Positions 36,213 through 48,884 of a stretch of DNA of 64,000 nucleotides are shown one piece after another (position 1 is the first letter of the stretch; each line of letters opens with the position of its first letter). This DNA is from Chrysaora quinquecirrha (taxonomy: Eukaryota; Cnidaria; Scyphozoa; Semaeostomeae; Pelagiidae): NCBI GenBank assembly GCA_014526335.1, contig JACTAT010000042.1, forward strand, positions 817,541-881,540, given 5' to 3'. Below the pieces are notes generated by a model. It was not told the DNA's origin and made no database searches. It was given only the letters and a program-made list of their open reading frames with translations. The position numbers were made by a program, and so were the translations under genes.

Positions 36213-36221
36213 GGCCTATTG
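36213..36221. repeat. Right target-site duplication of the outer hAT-like element
   Basis: GGCCTATTG, matching 32566-32574, followed at once by the rest of a satellite B unit (GACGTTGCATG). Confidence 0.8.
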
Positions 36222-39200
36222 GACGTTGCATGATTTTCCCAATGACAAGAGTTGATAAGAAATGTGCTAATAATGGACGCCGACAACATTTCTCCTCAGC
36301 AAGAGTCAACAGGCAGTTTGCCTATTGGACGTCGCATTATTTTCCTAACGACAAAATTGATAGGAAATGTGCCCAATGGACGTCGACAAAATTTCCAGAC
36401 AACAAGAGTCAATAGGCAGGTGGCCTATTGGACGTCGCATGATTTTCCCAACGACAAGAGTTGATGAGAAATGTGCCTAATGTACGTCGACAAAATTTCC
36501 CTACAACAAGTGTCAACAAGCAGGTGGCCTATTGGACGTCGCATGATTTTCCCAACAAGAGTTGATAAGAAAAGTGCCTAATGTACGTCGACAAAATTTC
36601 CCCACAACAAGAGTCAAGAAGCAGTTTGCCTATTGGACGTCGCATGATTTTCCCAACAAGAGTTGATAAGAAATGTGCCTAATGGACGCCGACAAAGTTT
36701 CCCCACAACAAGAGTCAATAGGCAGGTTGCCTCTTTGACGACGCGTGATTTTCCGAATGACAAGAGTCGATAAGAAATGTGCCAAATGGACGCCGACAAA
36801 GTTTCCCCACAACAAGAGTCAATAGACAGGTTGCCTCTTGGACGTCGCGTGATTTTCCGAATGACAAGAGGCGATAAGAAATGTGCCCAATGGACGCCGA
36901 CAAAGTTTCCCCACAACAAGAGTCAATAGACAGGTTGCCTATTGGACGTCGCATAATTTTCCTAATGACAAGAGTCGATAAGAAATGTGCCTAATGGACG
37001 CCAACAAAGTCTCCAGACAACAAGAGTCAATTGGCAGGTTCCCTCTCCGACGTCGCATGGTTTTCCAAATGACAAGAGTTGATAAAAAATGTGCCCAATG
37101 GACGCTGACAAAATTTCCCCATAACAAGAGTCAATAGGCCGTTTGCCTATTGGACGTCGCATAATTTTGCGAATGATAAGAGTCGATAAGAAATGAGCCT
37201 AATGGACGCCGACAAAGTTTCCCCACAACAAGAGTCAATTGGCAGGTTCCCTCTCGGACGTCGCATGATTTTCCGAATGACAAGACTCGATAAAAAATGT
37301 GCCTAATGGACGCCGATAAAGTTTCACCACAACAAGAGTAAATAGACAGGTTGCCTATCGGACGTCGCATAATTTTCCAAATGACAAGAGTCGATAAGAA
37401 ATGTGCCAAATGGACGCCGACAAAGTTTCCCCACAACAAGAGTCAATAGGCAGGTTGCCTCTCTGACGTCGCATGATATTCGCAATATAATATAGTTGAT
37501 AAGAAATGTTCCTAATGGAAGCCGACAATATTTCCCCACAACAGAAGTAAATAGGCAGGTTGCCTCTTGGACGTTGCATAATTTTCCCAATGACAAAATT
37601 TGATAAGAAATGTTCCTAATCGACGCTGATAAAATTTCCCCACAGCAAGATTCAACAGGCAGTTGGCCTATTGGACGTCGCATGATTTTCCCAATGACAA
37701 GAGTTGATAAGAAATGTGCTAATAATGGACGCCGACAACATTTCTCCTCAGCAAGAGTCAACAGGCAGTTTGCCTATTGGACGTCGCATTATTTTCCTAA
37801 CGACAAAATTGATAGGAAATGTGCCCAATGGACGTCGACAAAATTTCCAGACAACAAGAGTCAATAGGCAGGTGGCCTTTTGGACGTCGCATGATTTTCC
37901 CAAAGACAAGAGTTGATAAGAAATGTGCCTAATGTACGTCGACAAAATTTCCCCACAACAAGAGTCAACAAGCAGGTGGCCTATTGGACGTCGCATGATT
38001 TTGCCAACAATAGTTGATAAGAAAAGTGCCTAATGTACGTCGACAAAATTTCCCCACAACAAGAGTCAACAGGCAGTTTGCTTATTGGACGTCGCATGAT
38101 TTTCCCAACAAGAGTTGATAAGAAATGTGCCTAATGGACGTCGACGAAATTTCCCCACAACAAGAGTCAACAGGCAGTTTGCTTATTGGACGTCGCATGA
38201 TTTTCCCAACAATAGTTGATAAGAAAAGTGCCTAATGTACGTCGACAAAATTTCCCCACAACAAGAGTCAACAGGCAGTTTGCTTATTGGACGTCGCATG
38301 ATTTTCCCAACAAGAGTTGATAAGAAATGTGCCTAATGGACGTCGACGAAATTTCCCCACAACAAGAGTCAACAGGCAGTTTGCTTATTGGACGTCGCAT
38401 GATTTTCCCAATGACAAGAGTTGATAAGAAATGTGCCTAATGTACGTCGACAAAATTTCCCCACAACAAGAGTCCACAAGCAGGTGGCCTATTGGACGTC
38501 GCATGATTTTCCCAACGACAAGAGTTGATAAGAAATGTGCCTAATGGACGTCGACGAAATTTCCCCACAACAAGAGTCAACAGGCAGTTTGCTTATTGGA
38601 CGTCGCGTGATTTTCCGAAGGACAAGAGGCGATAAGAAATGTGCCTAATGGACGCCAACAAAGTTTCCCCACAACAAGAGTCAATAGGCAGGTTGCCTCT
38701 TGGACGTCGCGTGATTTTCCGAATGACAAGAGTCGATAAGAAATGTGCCTAATGGACGCCGACAAAGTTTCCCCACAACAAGAGTCAATAGACAGGTTGC
38801 CTCTTGGACGTCGCATAATTTTCCAAATGACAAGAGGCGATAAGAAATGCGCCTAATGGACGCCGACAATGTTTCCCCACAACAAGAGTCAATAGGCAGG
38901 TTGCCTCTTGGACGTCGCATAATTTTCAAAATGACAAGAGTCGATAAGAAATGTGCATAATGGACGCTGACAAAGTTTCTCCACAACAAGAGTCAATAGA
39001 CAGGTTGCCTCTTGGACGTGGCATAATTTTCCAAATGACAAGACTCGATAAGAAATGTGCCTAATGGACGCCGACAAAGTTTCTCCTCAGCAAGACTCAA
39101 CAGGCAGTTTCCCTTTTGGACATCGCATGATTTTCCAAATGACAGGAGTTGATAAGCTATGTTCCAAATGGACGCCGACAAGTTTTCCCCACAACAATAG

Positions 39201-42200
39201 TCAACAGGCAGTCTGCCTATTGGACGTAGCGTAATTTTCCCAATGACAAGAGTTGTAAGAAATGTGCCAAATGGACGCCAACAATATTTCCCCACAACAA
39301 GAGTCAACAGGCAGTTCGCTCATTCGACGTCGAATGATTTTCCCAAAGACAAAAGTTGATAAGAAATGTGCCTAATTGACGCAGACAATATTTCCCCACA
39401 GCAAGAGTCAATAGACAGGTTGCCTCTTGGACGTGGCATAATTTTCCAAATGACAAGACTCGATAAGAAATGTGCCTAATGGACGCCGACAAAGTTTCCC
39501 CACAACAAGAGTCAACAGGCAGGTTGCCTCTCGGACGTGGCATGATTTTCCCAATGACAAAATTTGATAAGAAATGTTCCTAATGGACGCTGATAAAATT
39601 TCCCCACAGCAAGATTCAACAGGCAGTTGGCCTATTGGACGTCGCATGATTTTCGCAAAGAATATAGTTGATAATAAATGTGCCTAATGGAAGCCGACAA
39701 TATTTCCCCACAACAAGAGTCAATAGGCAGGTTGCCTATTGGACGTTGCATGATTTTCCCAATGACAAAATTTGATAAGCCATGTGCCTAATGAACGCCG
39801 ACAAAATTTCCCCACAACAAGAGTCGACATACAGTTTGCCTATTGGACGTTGCATGATTTTCCCAACGACAAGAGTTGATAAGAAATGTGCTTATAATGG
39901 ACGCCGACAACATTTCTCCTCAGCAAGAGTCAACAGGCAGTTTGTCTATTGGACATCGCATGATTTTCCCAATGACAAGAGTTGATAAGAAATGTGCCAA
40001 TAATGGACGCCGACAACATTTCTCCTCAGCAAGACTCAACAGGCAGTTTCCCTTTTGGACATCGCATGATTTTCCAAATGACAAAATTTGATAAGAAATG
40101 TTCCTAATGGACGCTGATAAAATTTCCCCACAGCAAGATTCAACAGGCAGTTGGCCTATTGGACGTCGCATGATTTTCGCAAAGAATATAGTTGATAATA
40201 AATGTGCCTAATGGAAGCCGACAATATTTCCCCACAACAAGAGTCAATAGGCAGGTTGCCTATTGGACGTTGCATGATTTTCCCAATGACAAAATTTGAT
40301 AAGCCATGTGCCTAATGAACGCCGACAAAATTTCCCCACAACAAGAGTCGACATACAGTTTGCCTATTGGACGTTGCATGATTTTCCCAACGACAAGAGT
40401 TGATAAGAAATGTGCTTATAATGGACGCCGACAACATTTCTCCTCAGCAAGAGTCAACAGGCAGTTTGTCTATTGGACATCGCATGATTTTCCCAATGAC
40501 AAGAGTTGATAAGAAATGTGCCAATAATGGACGCCGACAACATTTCTCCTCAGCAAGACTCAACAGGCAGTTTCCCTTTTGGACATCGCATGATTTTCCA
40601 AATGACAGGAGTTGATAAGCTATGTTCCAAATGGACGCCGACAAGTTTTCCCCACAACATTAGTCAACAGGCAGTCTGCCTATTGGACGTAGCGTAATTT
40701 TCCCAATGACAAGAGTTGTAAGAAATGTGCCAAATGGACGCCAACAATATTTCCCCACAACAAGAGTCAACAGGCAGTTCGCTCATTCGACGTCGAATGA
40801 TTTTCCCAAAGACAAAAGTTGATAAGAAATGTGCCTAATTGACGCAGACAATATTTCCCCAGAACAAGAGTCAACATGCAGGTTTCCTCTCGGGCGTCGA
40901 ATGATTTTCCCAATGACAAGAGTTGATAAGAAATTTGCCTAATGAACGGTGACAAAATTACCCCACAACAAGAGTGAATAGGCAGTTGGCCTATTGGACG
41001 TCGCATGATTTTCCCAATGACAAGAGTTGATAAGAAATGTGCGTAATGGACGCCAACAATATTTCCCCACAACAAAAGTCAATAGGCAGTTTGCCCCATA
41101 GACGTCGCATGATTTTCCCAACGACAAGAGTTGATAAGAAATGTGCCTAATGGACGCCGACAAAATTTCCCCATAACAAGAGTCAATAGGCAGTTTGCCT
41201 ATTCGACGTTGCATGATTTTCTCAATGACAATAGTTGATTAGAAATGTGCCTATTGGACGCCGAAAATATTTCCCCACAGCAAGAGTCATCAGGCAGTTT
41301 CCCTATTGGACGTTGCATGATTTTCCCAATGACAAGAGTTTATAAGAAATGTGCCAAATTGACGCCAACAACATTTCCCTACAACAAGAGTCAACAGGCA
41401 GTTCGCCCATTCGACGTTGTATGATTTTCCCAATGACAAGAGTTGATAAGAAATGTGCCTAATGGACGCCAACAATATTTCCCCACAACAAGAGTCAACA
41501 GGCAGTTCGCCCATTCGACGTCGAATGATTTTCCCAATGACAAGAGTTTATAAGAAATGTGCCAAATGGACGCGAACAATATTTCCCCACAACAAGAGTC
41601 AATAGGCAGTTTGCCCCATAGACGTCGCATGATTTTTCCAATGAAAAGAGTTGATAAGATGTATGCCTAATGGACGCTGACAAAATTTCCTAACAGCAAA
41701 GGTCAAAGAATTGATAAGAAATGTGCCTATTGGACGCCGAAAATATTTCCCCACAGGCAGTTTGCCTATTGGACGTCGCATGATTTTCCCAATGACAACA
41801 GTTGATAAGAAATGTGCCTATTGGACGCTGAAAATATTTCCCCACAGCAAGAGTCAATAGACAGGTTGCCTCTTGGACGTCGCATAATTTTCCAAATGAC
41901 AAGACTCGATAATAAAAGTGCCTAATGGACGCCGACAAAGTTTCCCCACAACAAGAGTCAACATGCAGGTTTCCTCTCGGGCGTTGCATGATTTTCCCAA
42001 TGACAAGAGTTGATAAGAAATGTGCCAAACGGACGTCGACAAAATTTCCCCACAACAAGAGTCAAAAGGCCGTTTGCCTATTGGACGTCGCATGATTTTA
42101 CCAATTGCAAGAGTTGATAAGAAATGTGCCAAATGGACGCTGACAATATTCCCCCACAACAAGAGTCAAAAGGCCGTTTGCCTATTGTACATCGCATGAT

Positions 42201-42259
42201 TTTCAATACGACAAGAGTTGATAAGAAATGTGCCAAATGGACGCCAACAATATTCTCCC
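36222..42259. repeat. Satellite B array, right block
   Basis: About 57 more copies of the 104/105-bp unit. A ~524-bp block of five units at about 39540-40070 is repeated almost exactly at 40065-40610. A distinctive two-unit block (CATTTCTCCTCAGCAAGAG ... CCAGACAACAAGAG) occurs at about 36281, 37733 and, on the other side of the hAT insertion, 30470. The array fades out at ATATTCTCCC near 42259. Confidence 0.96.
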
Positions 42260-43090
42260 TAGGACATGATAGGTTTTTTGTTGTATTTTTATTTCAGGAG
42301 TTCTGTGATTCTAACATGAAGTCGTCTCAGTCTTGCTTTGCTTGGTTCATGTGTTTTTACTAGACTTGTCCCAAGTCCCTAACTTTCGCTCACAATTAAT
42401 TGAATTGATGTTGTTTCTGTTCGCTTCAGTGAGGGACTTGTTTAAATGCGTGTCTGAAAGTGGCAAAAATTTTCCACTTTGCACCCAGAAAATTAGTGCA
42501 CCAATCAGAGAGCAGTATTTGAGTTTTTAACAATAGACCATTGTGTTTTTTACATAAGATATTGTTTTACTGGCCAATCAAATTCCTTTCTGATGTAATT
42601 CGGTTGCCCAAAATTTGGCCGAAAACACACGCTGTTGCTGCTTAAAGGCACCAAACCCATCCTCACGACAGGCAAACTCCATTTAGGTCTTTCACAAGCA
42701 CCTAATGAGCGCCGCTGACAACACACAGTAAAACACTTGGATATAATTTTCACAAACTCATATCCGATGAACTCAACTGTTAAGTATAAGTTAAATAAAC
42801 CGATGAAATGAGCGAACTTAAATACACAAATGAAGCGTCTAGCCGAATTGGCAAAGAAGTAAAACGAAGCATTGTTACAAATATAGAAAAGAATAAGCTA
42901 AACATGATAATAACTAAAGGTGCCTAATAAACTGAATAACGAGGAGCCATCGACACATGAGCCATGCTAATAAGGCGCGCAAGATGCCTTATGACCCGCG
43001 CACAGAAACTAAATGACGCAAAACAGGCAAAGAAAACCATGGGAAAAACAGAAATGAAAGGGCGCGAACGCGAACGCTGCCAACTAACAA
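42260..43090. other. Unique AT-rich sequence between satellite B and the LINE
   Basis: No convincing gene. ORFs are short and lack splice or domain support. A weak inverted pair CAAGTCCCTAAC / GAGGGACTTG sits at about 42370-42442. Nothing else is recognised. Confidence 0.5.
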
Positions 43091-44195
43091 GCACTTAAAA
43101 CTAATAAAAGGAAAAGTAATAAAACTTCAAACTGGCATCTCGGTTCAAAAGAAATAAAAGAATGTAACTTTTACAAATACCTAGGGGTTACTATAAAATC
43201 TAATGGCTCTTTCAGTGAACATGTAAACATAATTAAAGAAAAAGCTAGTAAAGCATATTTTGCACTTATCAATAAATGTAGGGAATTCGATGGCTTGCAA
43301 CCTAGCTTATTTCTTTACCTTTTTGACCAAACTATTGTCCCAATTCTTAATTATGCTTCGGAAATCTGGGGTTTTGACGAACATGTTAATTTAGAACGAT
43401 TACACTTATCTGCTTGTAAATATATACTAGGAGTTAAGTCGACAACGAACACAGAAGCCATCTATGCCGAATTGGGTAGGATCACTTTGCAACTAAAGAG
43501 ACATATTAATATTCTCAAATTCCTTGCCAGGTTAGAATTTTTAAATGATTCGGAACCAAACAGATACGTCTGCAAGTCTTTTAGATTTCTCTGCAACCAA
43601 CATGAGTTTGATGGCGCGAACTGGGTTTCTAAAGCATGTGATTTACGAAACAGATACGGTGTTCTATCGACTGATAACGGTTCTTCTATCAAGACTAAGG
43701 TTAGAAACTATTTCGCAAATTTGATCATGTCTAGTCTGAACGAGCATCTAAAAGAAAATAAAAAACTCTCGACCTATGCTGAATTAAAGTCTGTATTTAA
43801 ATTTGAAAGTTATCTTGATTCGATAAGTGATTTTAAAAGGAGACAATCTCTCTCTAAGTTAAGAATGAGCGCGCACAATTTAGAAATTGAAGTTGGAAGA
43901 TTCGGTAAGAACAAAATACCTAGGGAAGAAAGATATTGTAACTATTGCACAACACTCGGTAACAATGTTTTAGGGGATGAGCTTCATTTTCTTATGTTGT
44001 GTCCATTTTTTTGATGAAGAAAGAACAGAGCTTCTCGATAAAGTAGAACGTCTTTATCCCTCAGTTAGTCATTTAAGTGTTAGGAACAAATTTATTTGGC
44101 TACTTAGCCAAGAAGATCTGAATTGTCTTCAATTTGTTTCATCTTTTATATGGAAAAGTTTGAAAACGAAAACAGAAAAACTTCAAGTATCCTAG
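43088..44195 (+). pseudogene. LINE reverse transcriptase C-terminal fragment, frameshifted
   Basis: The frame reads YKYLGVTIKSNG, then VPILNYASEIWGF and further residues to a C-terminal zinc-binding motif, RYCNYCTTLGN...DELHFLMLCPFF. These are hallmarks of the region after the palm domain in CR1/L2/RTE-like LINE polymerases. At 44006-44012 a T7 run breaks the frame; removing one T would join CPFF to DEERTELLDK, which continues to a stop at 44193-44195. The catalytic YxDD part is absent because of the truncation. Confidence 0.82.
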
Positions 44196-44492
44196 AGTAG
44201 GTTTAAATGATTTATATTTTGTACCAGTATATTGCAAAACCTTTATTGATTCTGTAGTTTTGTTTAATTAAAGTTGATTAATTTATTTCATTGCTTCAGT
44301 CTTTGAAAGTTAAATAATGTAGGTAATCGTAATTATGTATCATTTTATTTTATATTTACATCTTACGTTGTATGTGTTCTTTAACCACAGTAGAGTAAAC
44401 TAATTCATTTCAGATTAGAATAATTATTATGTATGTATTTAGGTTAGAGGCCTACTTGGCCTAGATACCTTGAATTAAAAAAAAAAATAAAT
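43090..44492 (+). mobile_element. 5'-truncated non-LTR retrotransposon (LINE) copy
   Basis: Coding sequence for the C-terminal end of a reverse transcriptase is followed by a ~280-bp AT-rich 3' region and an A-rich tail (44477-44492). Only the 3' ~1.4 kb is present, as in most genomic LINE copies. The 5' boundary is approximate; the frame opens just after a stop at 43085. The clade is not resolved. Confidence 0.8.
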
Positions 44493-44838
44493 AAACGAAT
44501 GACATACGAAAAGTCCTAGAAAGTAGCTGTATTACACTGATCTCGAAATATAAAACTTCGGTTTGTTTGGATAAAACTGCGAGCCCCCTGGATTACAAGA
44601 GATCTTTGGCTGGCAATGGAGGGAAAACTTCATCGCAGCTTCGCACAGGCTCTGCAACAAATGATGTATTTTGAGGGTCTTGCAAGGCATTTTTCAATTC
44701 AACTTTGCGATACAGTGTTTTCAATAGATGATGTCTCTACGCTGTTTAAATTTGGACTGAAAAAGAAGTTTTTCCTTTAAAATTTTTGGACTCAAACACA
44801 GACTACTGAAGCGGGACCGAAAAATCTGAACTGAAAGC
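44493..44838. other. Non-coding sequence after the LINE
   Basis: No ORF, repeat or structural signal that I can support. It may be part of the element that begins by 44839, whose far end is not defined. Confidence 0.4.
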
Positions 44839-45753
44839 CGTCAAGTCAAAGGAACTGCAACAGTAAATATTTCTGAACTTTACTGTATCATCGAGAAAAT
44901 TTCTTTTTGTAGATACTTTACGTGCCTGTAGTAGAAAGTTGAAGTTGATTCAGCTTCCTGACATTTTGTTTAAGATTCTTTACAGTTTTCTCTGGTTTTA
45001 AGTTCCAATGTCTCCGCTCTCAAACTTTCTTCGTCAAAAACTGTACAGAACAAAACTGCTGTCTAGCTGCCCCGAGCCCTCACATACATTTTGTTGCATT
45101 ATCCGTAATTTTGACTTTATGTCCTTATTCGTTCACCGCTAGAAAAAAGAAGTTGAATCAAATTTGCAATTTAAAATTTGTCGCATTGAATCGCGCATCG
45201 ACCAGAAAATCTAGATTTTTGTCTGTTAATTTTTGTTTAGATAGATAGTAGCCGTCCTTTAATGTGTGCTACCCAGAAAATTTAAAATGCATAGTGGAAA
45301 TCATGTTCACGTCTTTTGCCTTGATGTCTTTCTGCCCGCGTTGGTAAAAAATATTGCATAGCTAAAATTTGGACATGCATGTCTTACTTGACTAATAAAG
45401 TTATTACAGAGGAAGGAGTTATGATTTAGTTTTCAGTAAGAGAAGAATAGAGTGTACTTTGTTTTGTCTTGCTTTCCAATTTTTGGATAAATAAGTACTT
45501 TGCTGATAAATGTTTTTATTTGTTTCAATTAGCAATCAAACAATTGTGTTGTTCAGCGGAGTTGAGTCGAGCAGCAAAAAGTGAGATGAGAGAGATTTCC
45601 GTCATGGGGTCTGGGGGTCGCAGTATCTTTAATCGAACAGAATTATGGAAACGAGGCAAAAATGTCAGTCCACTTTCGCAAACGAATTTGAATGAGTCGT
45701 TAGTTTGAGCGTCCAGCCATTCAATTCAATAGCGAAACTACGACTCAGGTCTA
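44839..45753 (-). mobile_element. hAT-like element copy 1, related to the outer element at 32575
   Basis: Read on the minus strand from 45753, it starts TAGACCTGAGTCGTAG TTTCGCT, like both ends of the outer element, and has the same foldback arrangement (TGAGTCGTTAGTTT near 45693 and its complement near 45734). It then has GCGACCCCCAGACC...AAATCTCTCTCATCTCAC. Most of it is repeated in reverse orientation at 63107-64000. There is no transposase. The left boundary is open because copy 2 runs off the window. Confidence 0.7.
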
Positions 45754-46429
45754 GTTCAACGGTTTTTACCTTTTGCCGCCAAAACTTCCTTCGATTAAAG
45801 ATGGCGGCAGGCATGCATGGCTTTGACATTTTGGCTTTGAGGAGGATTTGCTTACCAATAGACTAGTATACAACATACTTAGTATAAAACACGTAAAAGG
45901 TTGTTGAAAAGGTAAGAATGTTTTCGTGTTATTCGACATTCCTGCTGAATGCACTGATTGATGTAGATACAGTATGTCTCGAACTCGAATGAAACAAACA
46001 AGAAGTGGCCTATCTACCTCTAGTAGACTAGCCTTGACCCTGACTTAGACTACTGTATGTATCCTATGTATGTCCTAATCTTCCAGTCTGTCTTTGGCCA
46101 TCTCTATATACATAGGTTAGTACCGTATACAGAACAGTAATTACCCAGATATTTGCCAGATGATATTTCCTAGGTTTTCCTAGGAATTTTCCAGCCTTTT
46201 TCGTACTGGTGGTGTATAATTTCCTTTCTTTCGAATTAGGCCTCAATTTTTTATTGAAAAAACTAGAGTCCTTGCGCCCAAAGTGGCCACCTTGCACAAT
46301 TTGAGAAAATCCACTGGTCTGCAGAAATTTATAGAAACAAAATGTTTGAATCATGTTATTTCCTCCTAAAACCCACCAAAATGTTTGCTGATGCCATTTC
46401 CTTTATTTCACGAATTTTGGTCAGACTAG
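45669..46429 (+). repeat. Left arm of a 760-bp near-perfect inverted duplication
   Basis: The reverse complement of 48123-48884, with only a few differences (for example AATTTTGG against AATTCTGG). It includes the end of hAT-like copy 1. The matching arm starts exactly at the edge of the 500-N gap. Confidence 0.93.
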
Positions 46430-46951
46430 TCGCAGGGTCGCAGCTGCTCTCGTCTCGAGAGTCGGCTGGAGAGACCGTGCTTAGGCACGCATAGCTAGGC
46501 CTGTTTCATAAAAAGATGTAAACAAAACGAAATCTAGATATAACTCCAAAGTAAAAGTCGATTTTCTACAAAGTCATCAATCTTTTGCTCAGAACCATCA
46601 CAGAAAAGTTTCTTCGATTCAGTTTACAACTATTTCTTGAAAAACAAATACTATAATATCCTATAGGGATCCTATAATAACAAGTCGCCCATTTTACGGC
46701 TGGACCATAAGTCGCCCATTTTCTTGCTCGCCCATTTTACGGCGCTCAGAGCCACATCACCTCTTTTGATCGCTCTCTGCTTGGATTGTTGTTTTGAGAA
46801 AATGAGTTGAAATATCACATTGAAATTCTGGCGAGACATAAACAATAAAATGAAAAGTATTTCTATGGGGAGTGGAGGTTTGAGCAATTCTCTAGAAATT
46901 TTATTAATACTTATGTTTGAAGAGGTGGCCACTTTGGGCGCAAGGACTCTA
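46264..46951. repeat. Segment bounded by a 29-bp perfect inverted repeat
   Basis: TAGAGTCCTTGCGCCCAAAG...GGCCACCT at 46264-46292 is exactly complemented at 46923-46951. The interior has the repeated motif GTCGCCCATTTTACGG near 46683 and 46728. It may be a MITE-like element or part of a larger repeat; no target duplication is clear. Confidence 0.6.
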
Positions 46952-47622
46952 TTGAAAGTGACTAATAACTATCAGTTAGCTAAATTAAGATCACACTGCG
47001 GAGTTGACCACAGGCTGAGATGATTTTGTAGCACTGTTCATTTTTCTATTTGCATGAAATCCCTACTCAGGCCAAGATTACATGAAATTATTGCTTGAAA
47101 GGCTTGTGCAATTGTATATTGTTCATGTTTGGAAATTTCAACATGCCAGAAGGATAATTTTTTTGTGTTTGCATAGAAGGTTTCCATTAATACAGCCCAG
47201 GGATGAGTTCAAACTGGAGTTAGCCATCAATCATTAAACCATTAATCCCAAACTATGTATTAACACAAAACCAAAGTAAGATTGGGTAAAAAAGCTAACT
47301 TAAGTCCAGTGTAAAGCTGAAGTCACCAACAGAATGTGGGATGAAATTATAAGGTACATGTAAACAGTTTGATGTGCATATTATTTTAGTTTTCTTTTTT
47401 GTTGTAGATTTCATCACCTCTAATATCATTGATGTTTTTCTTGAATAGCTGTGGTTGACCTCAAAACATGTCTGGAATTGTAGGGCTGTAGAGATCTACG
47501 GTATAAATTTTTTGCTTTACTACTGTAAATCACTGAGTTAGCTCCTTGGGGGCTTAATTATTTTCATTATTTTGGACAGGGCTTATTCCAAGTGGAAGTA
47601 ATGGAGTAATGCTTAGATCCTA
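46952..47622. other. Unique AT-rich sequence before the gap
   Basis: No supported gene or repeat. Short ORFs only. Confidence 0.5.
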
Positions 47623-48122
47623 NNNNNNNNNNNNNNNNNNNNNNNNNNNNNNNNNNNNNNNNNNNNNNNNNNNNNNNNNNNNNNNNNNNNNNNNNNNNNN
47701 NNNNNNNNNNNNNNNNNNNNNNNNNNNNNNNNNNNNNNNNNNNNNNNNNNNNNNNNNNNNNNNNNNNNNNNNNNNNNNNNNNNNNNNNNNNNNNNNNNNN
47801 NNNNNNNNNNNNNNNNNNNNNNNNNNNNNNNNNNNNNNNNNNNNNNNNNNNNNNNNNNNNNNNNNNNNNNNNNNNNNNNNNNNNNNNNNNNNNNNNNNNN
47901 NNNNNNNNNNNNNNNNNNNNNNNNNNNNNNNNNNNNNNNNNNNNNNNNNNNNNNNNNNNNNNNNNNNNNNNNNNNNNNNNNNNNNNNNNNNNNNNNNNNN
48001 NNNNNNNNNNNNNNNNNNNNNNNNNNNNNNNNNNNNNNNNNNNNNNNNNNNNNNNNNNNNNNNNNNNNNNNNNNNNNNNNNNNNNNNNNNNNNNNNNNNN
48101 NNNNNNNNNNNNNNNNNNNNNN
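47623..48122. other. Assembly gap of exactly 500 N
   Basis: A run of 500 undetermined bases, which looks like a fixed-length scaffold placeholder. Apparent ORFs across it are meaningless. Confidence 1.
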
Positions 48123-48884
48123 CTAGTCTGACCAGAATTCGTGAAATAAAGGAAATGGCATCAGCAAACATTTTGGTGGGTTTTAGGAGGAAATAACATG
48201 ATTCAAACATTTTGTTTCTATAAATTTCTGCAGACCAGTGGATTTTCTCAAATTGTGCAAGGTGGCCACTTTGGGCGCAAGGACTCTAGTTTTTTCAATA
48301 AAAAATTGAGGCCTAACTCGAAAGAAAGGAAATTATACACCACCAGTACGAAAAAGGCTGGAAAATTCCTAGGAAAACCTAGGAAATATCATCTGGCAAA
48401 TATCTGGGTAATTACTGTTCTGTATACGGTACTAACCTATGTATATAGAGATGGCCAAAGACAGACTGGAAGATTAGGACATACATAGGATACATACAGT
48501 AGTCTAAGTCAGGGTCAAGGCTAGTCTACTAGAGGTAGATAGGCCACTTCTTGTTTGTTTCATTCGAGTTCGAGACATACTGTATCTACATCAATCAGTG
48601 CATTCAGCAGGAATGTCGAATAACACGAAAACATTCTTACCTTTTCAACAACCTTTTTACGTGTTTTATACTAAGTATGTTGTATACTAGTCTATTGGTA
48701 AGCAAATCCTCCTCAAAGCCAAAATGTCAAAGCCATGCATGCCTGCCGCCATCTTTAATCGAAGGAAGTTTTGGCGGCAAAAGGTAAAAACCGTTGAACT
48801 AGACCTGAGTCGTAGTTTCGCTATTGAATTGAATGGCTGGACGCTCAAACTAACGACTCATTCAAATTCGTTTGCGAAAGTGGA
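48123..48884 (-). repeat. Right arm of the 760-bp inverted duplication
   Basis: The reverse complement of 45669-46429. The match ends abruptly at GCGAAAGTGGA (48884), followed by unrelated TGTATGG. It contains another copy of the TAGACCTGAGTCGTAG hAT-like end at about 48800-48816. Confidence 0.93.

Noticed and set aside
36230..42363. ORFs in the right satellite B block
   Set aside because: Same repeat-driven frames as in the left block.
47609..48210. Two ~195-residue ORFs
   Set aside because: They span the N gap and have no real sequence.
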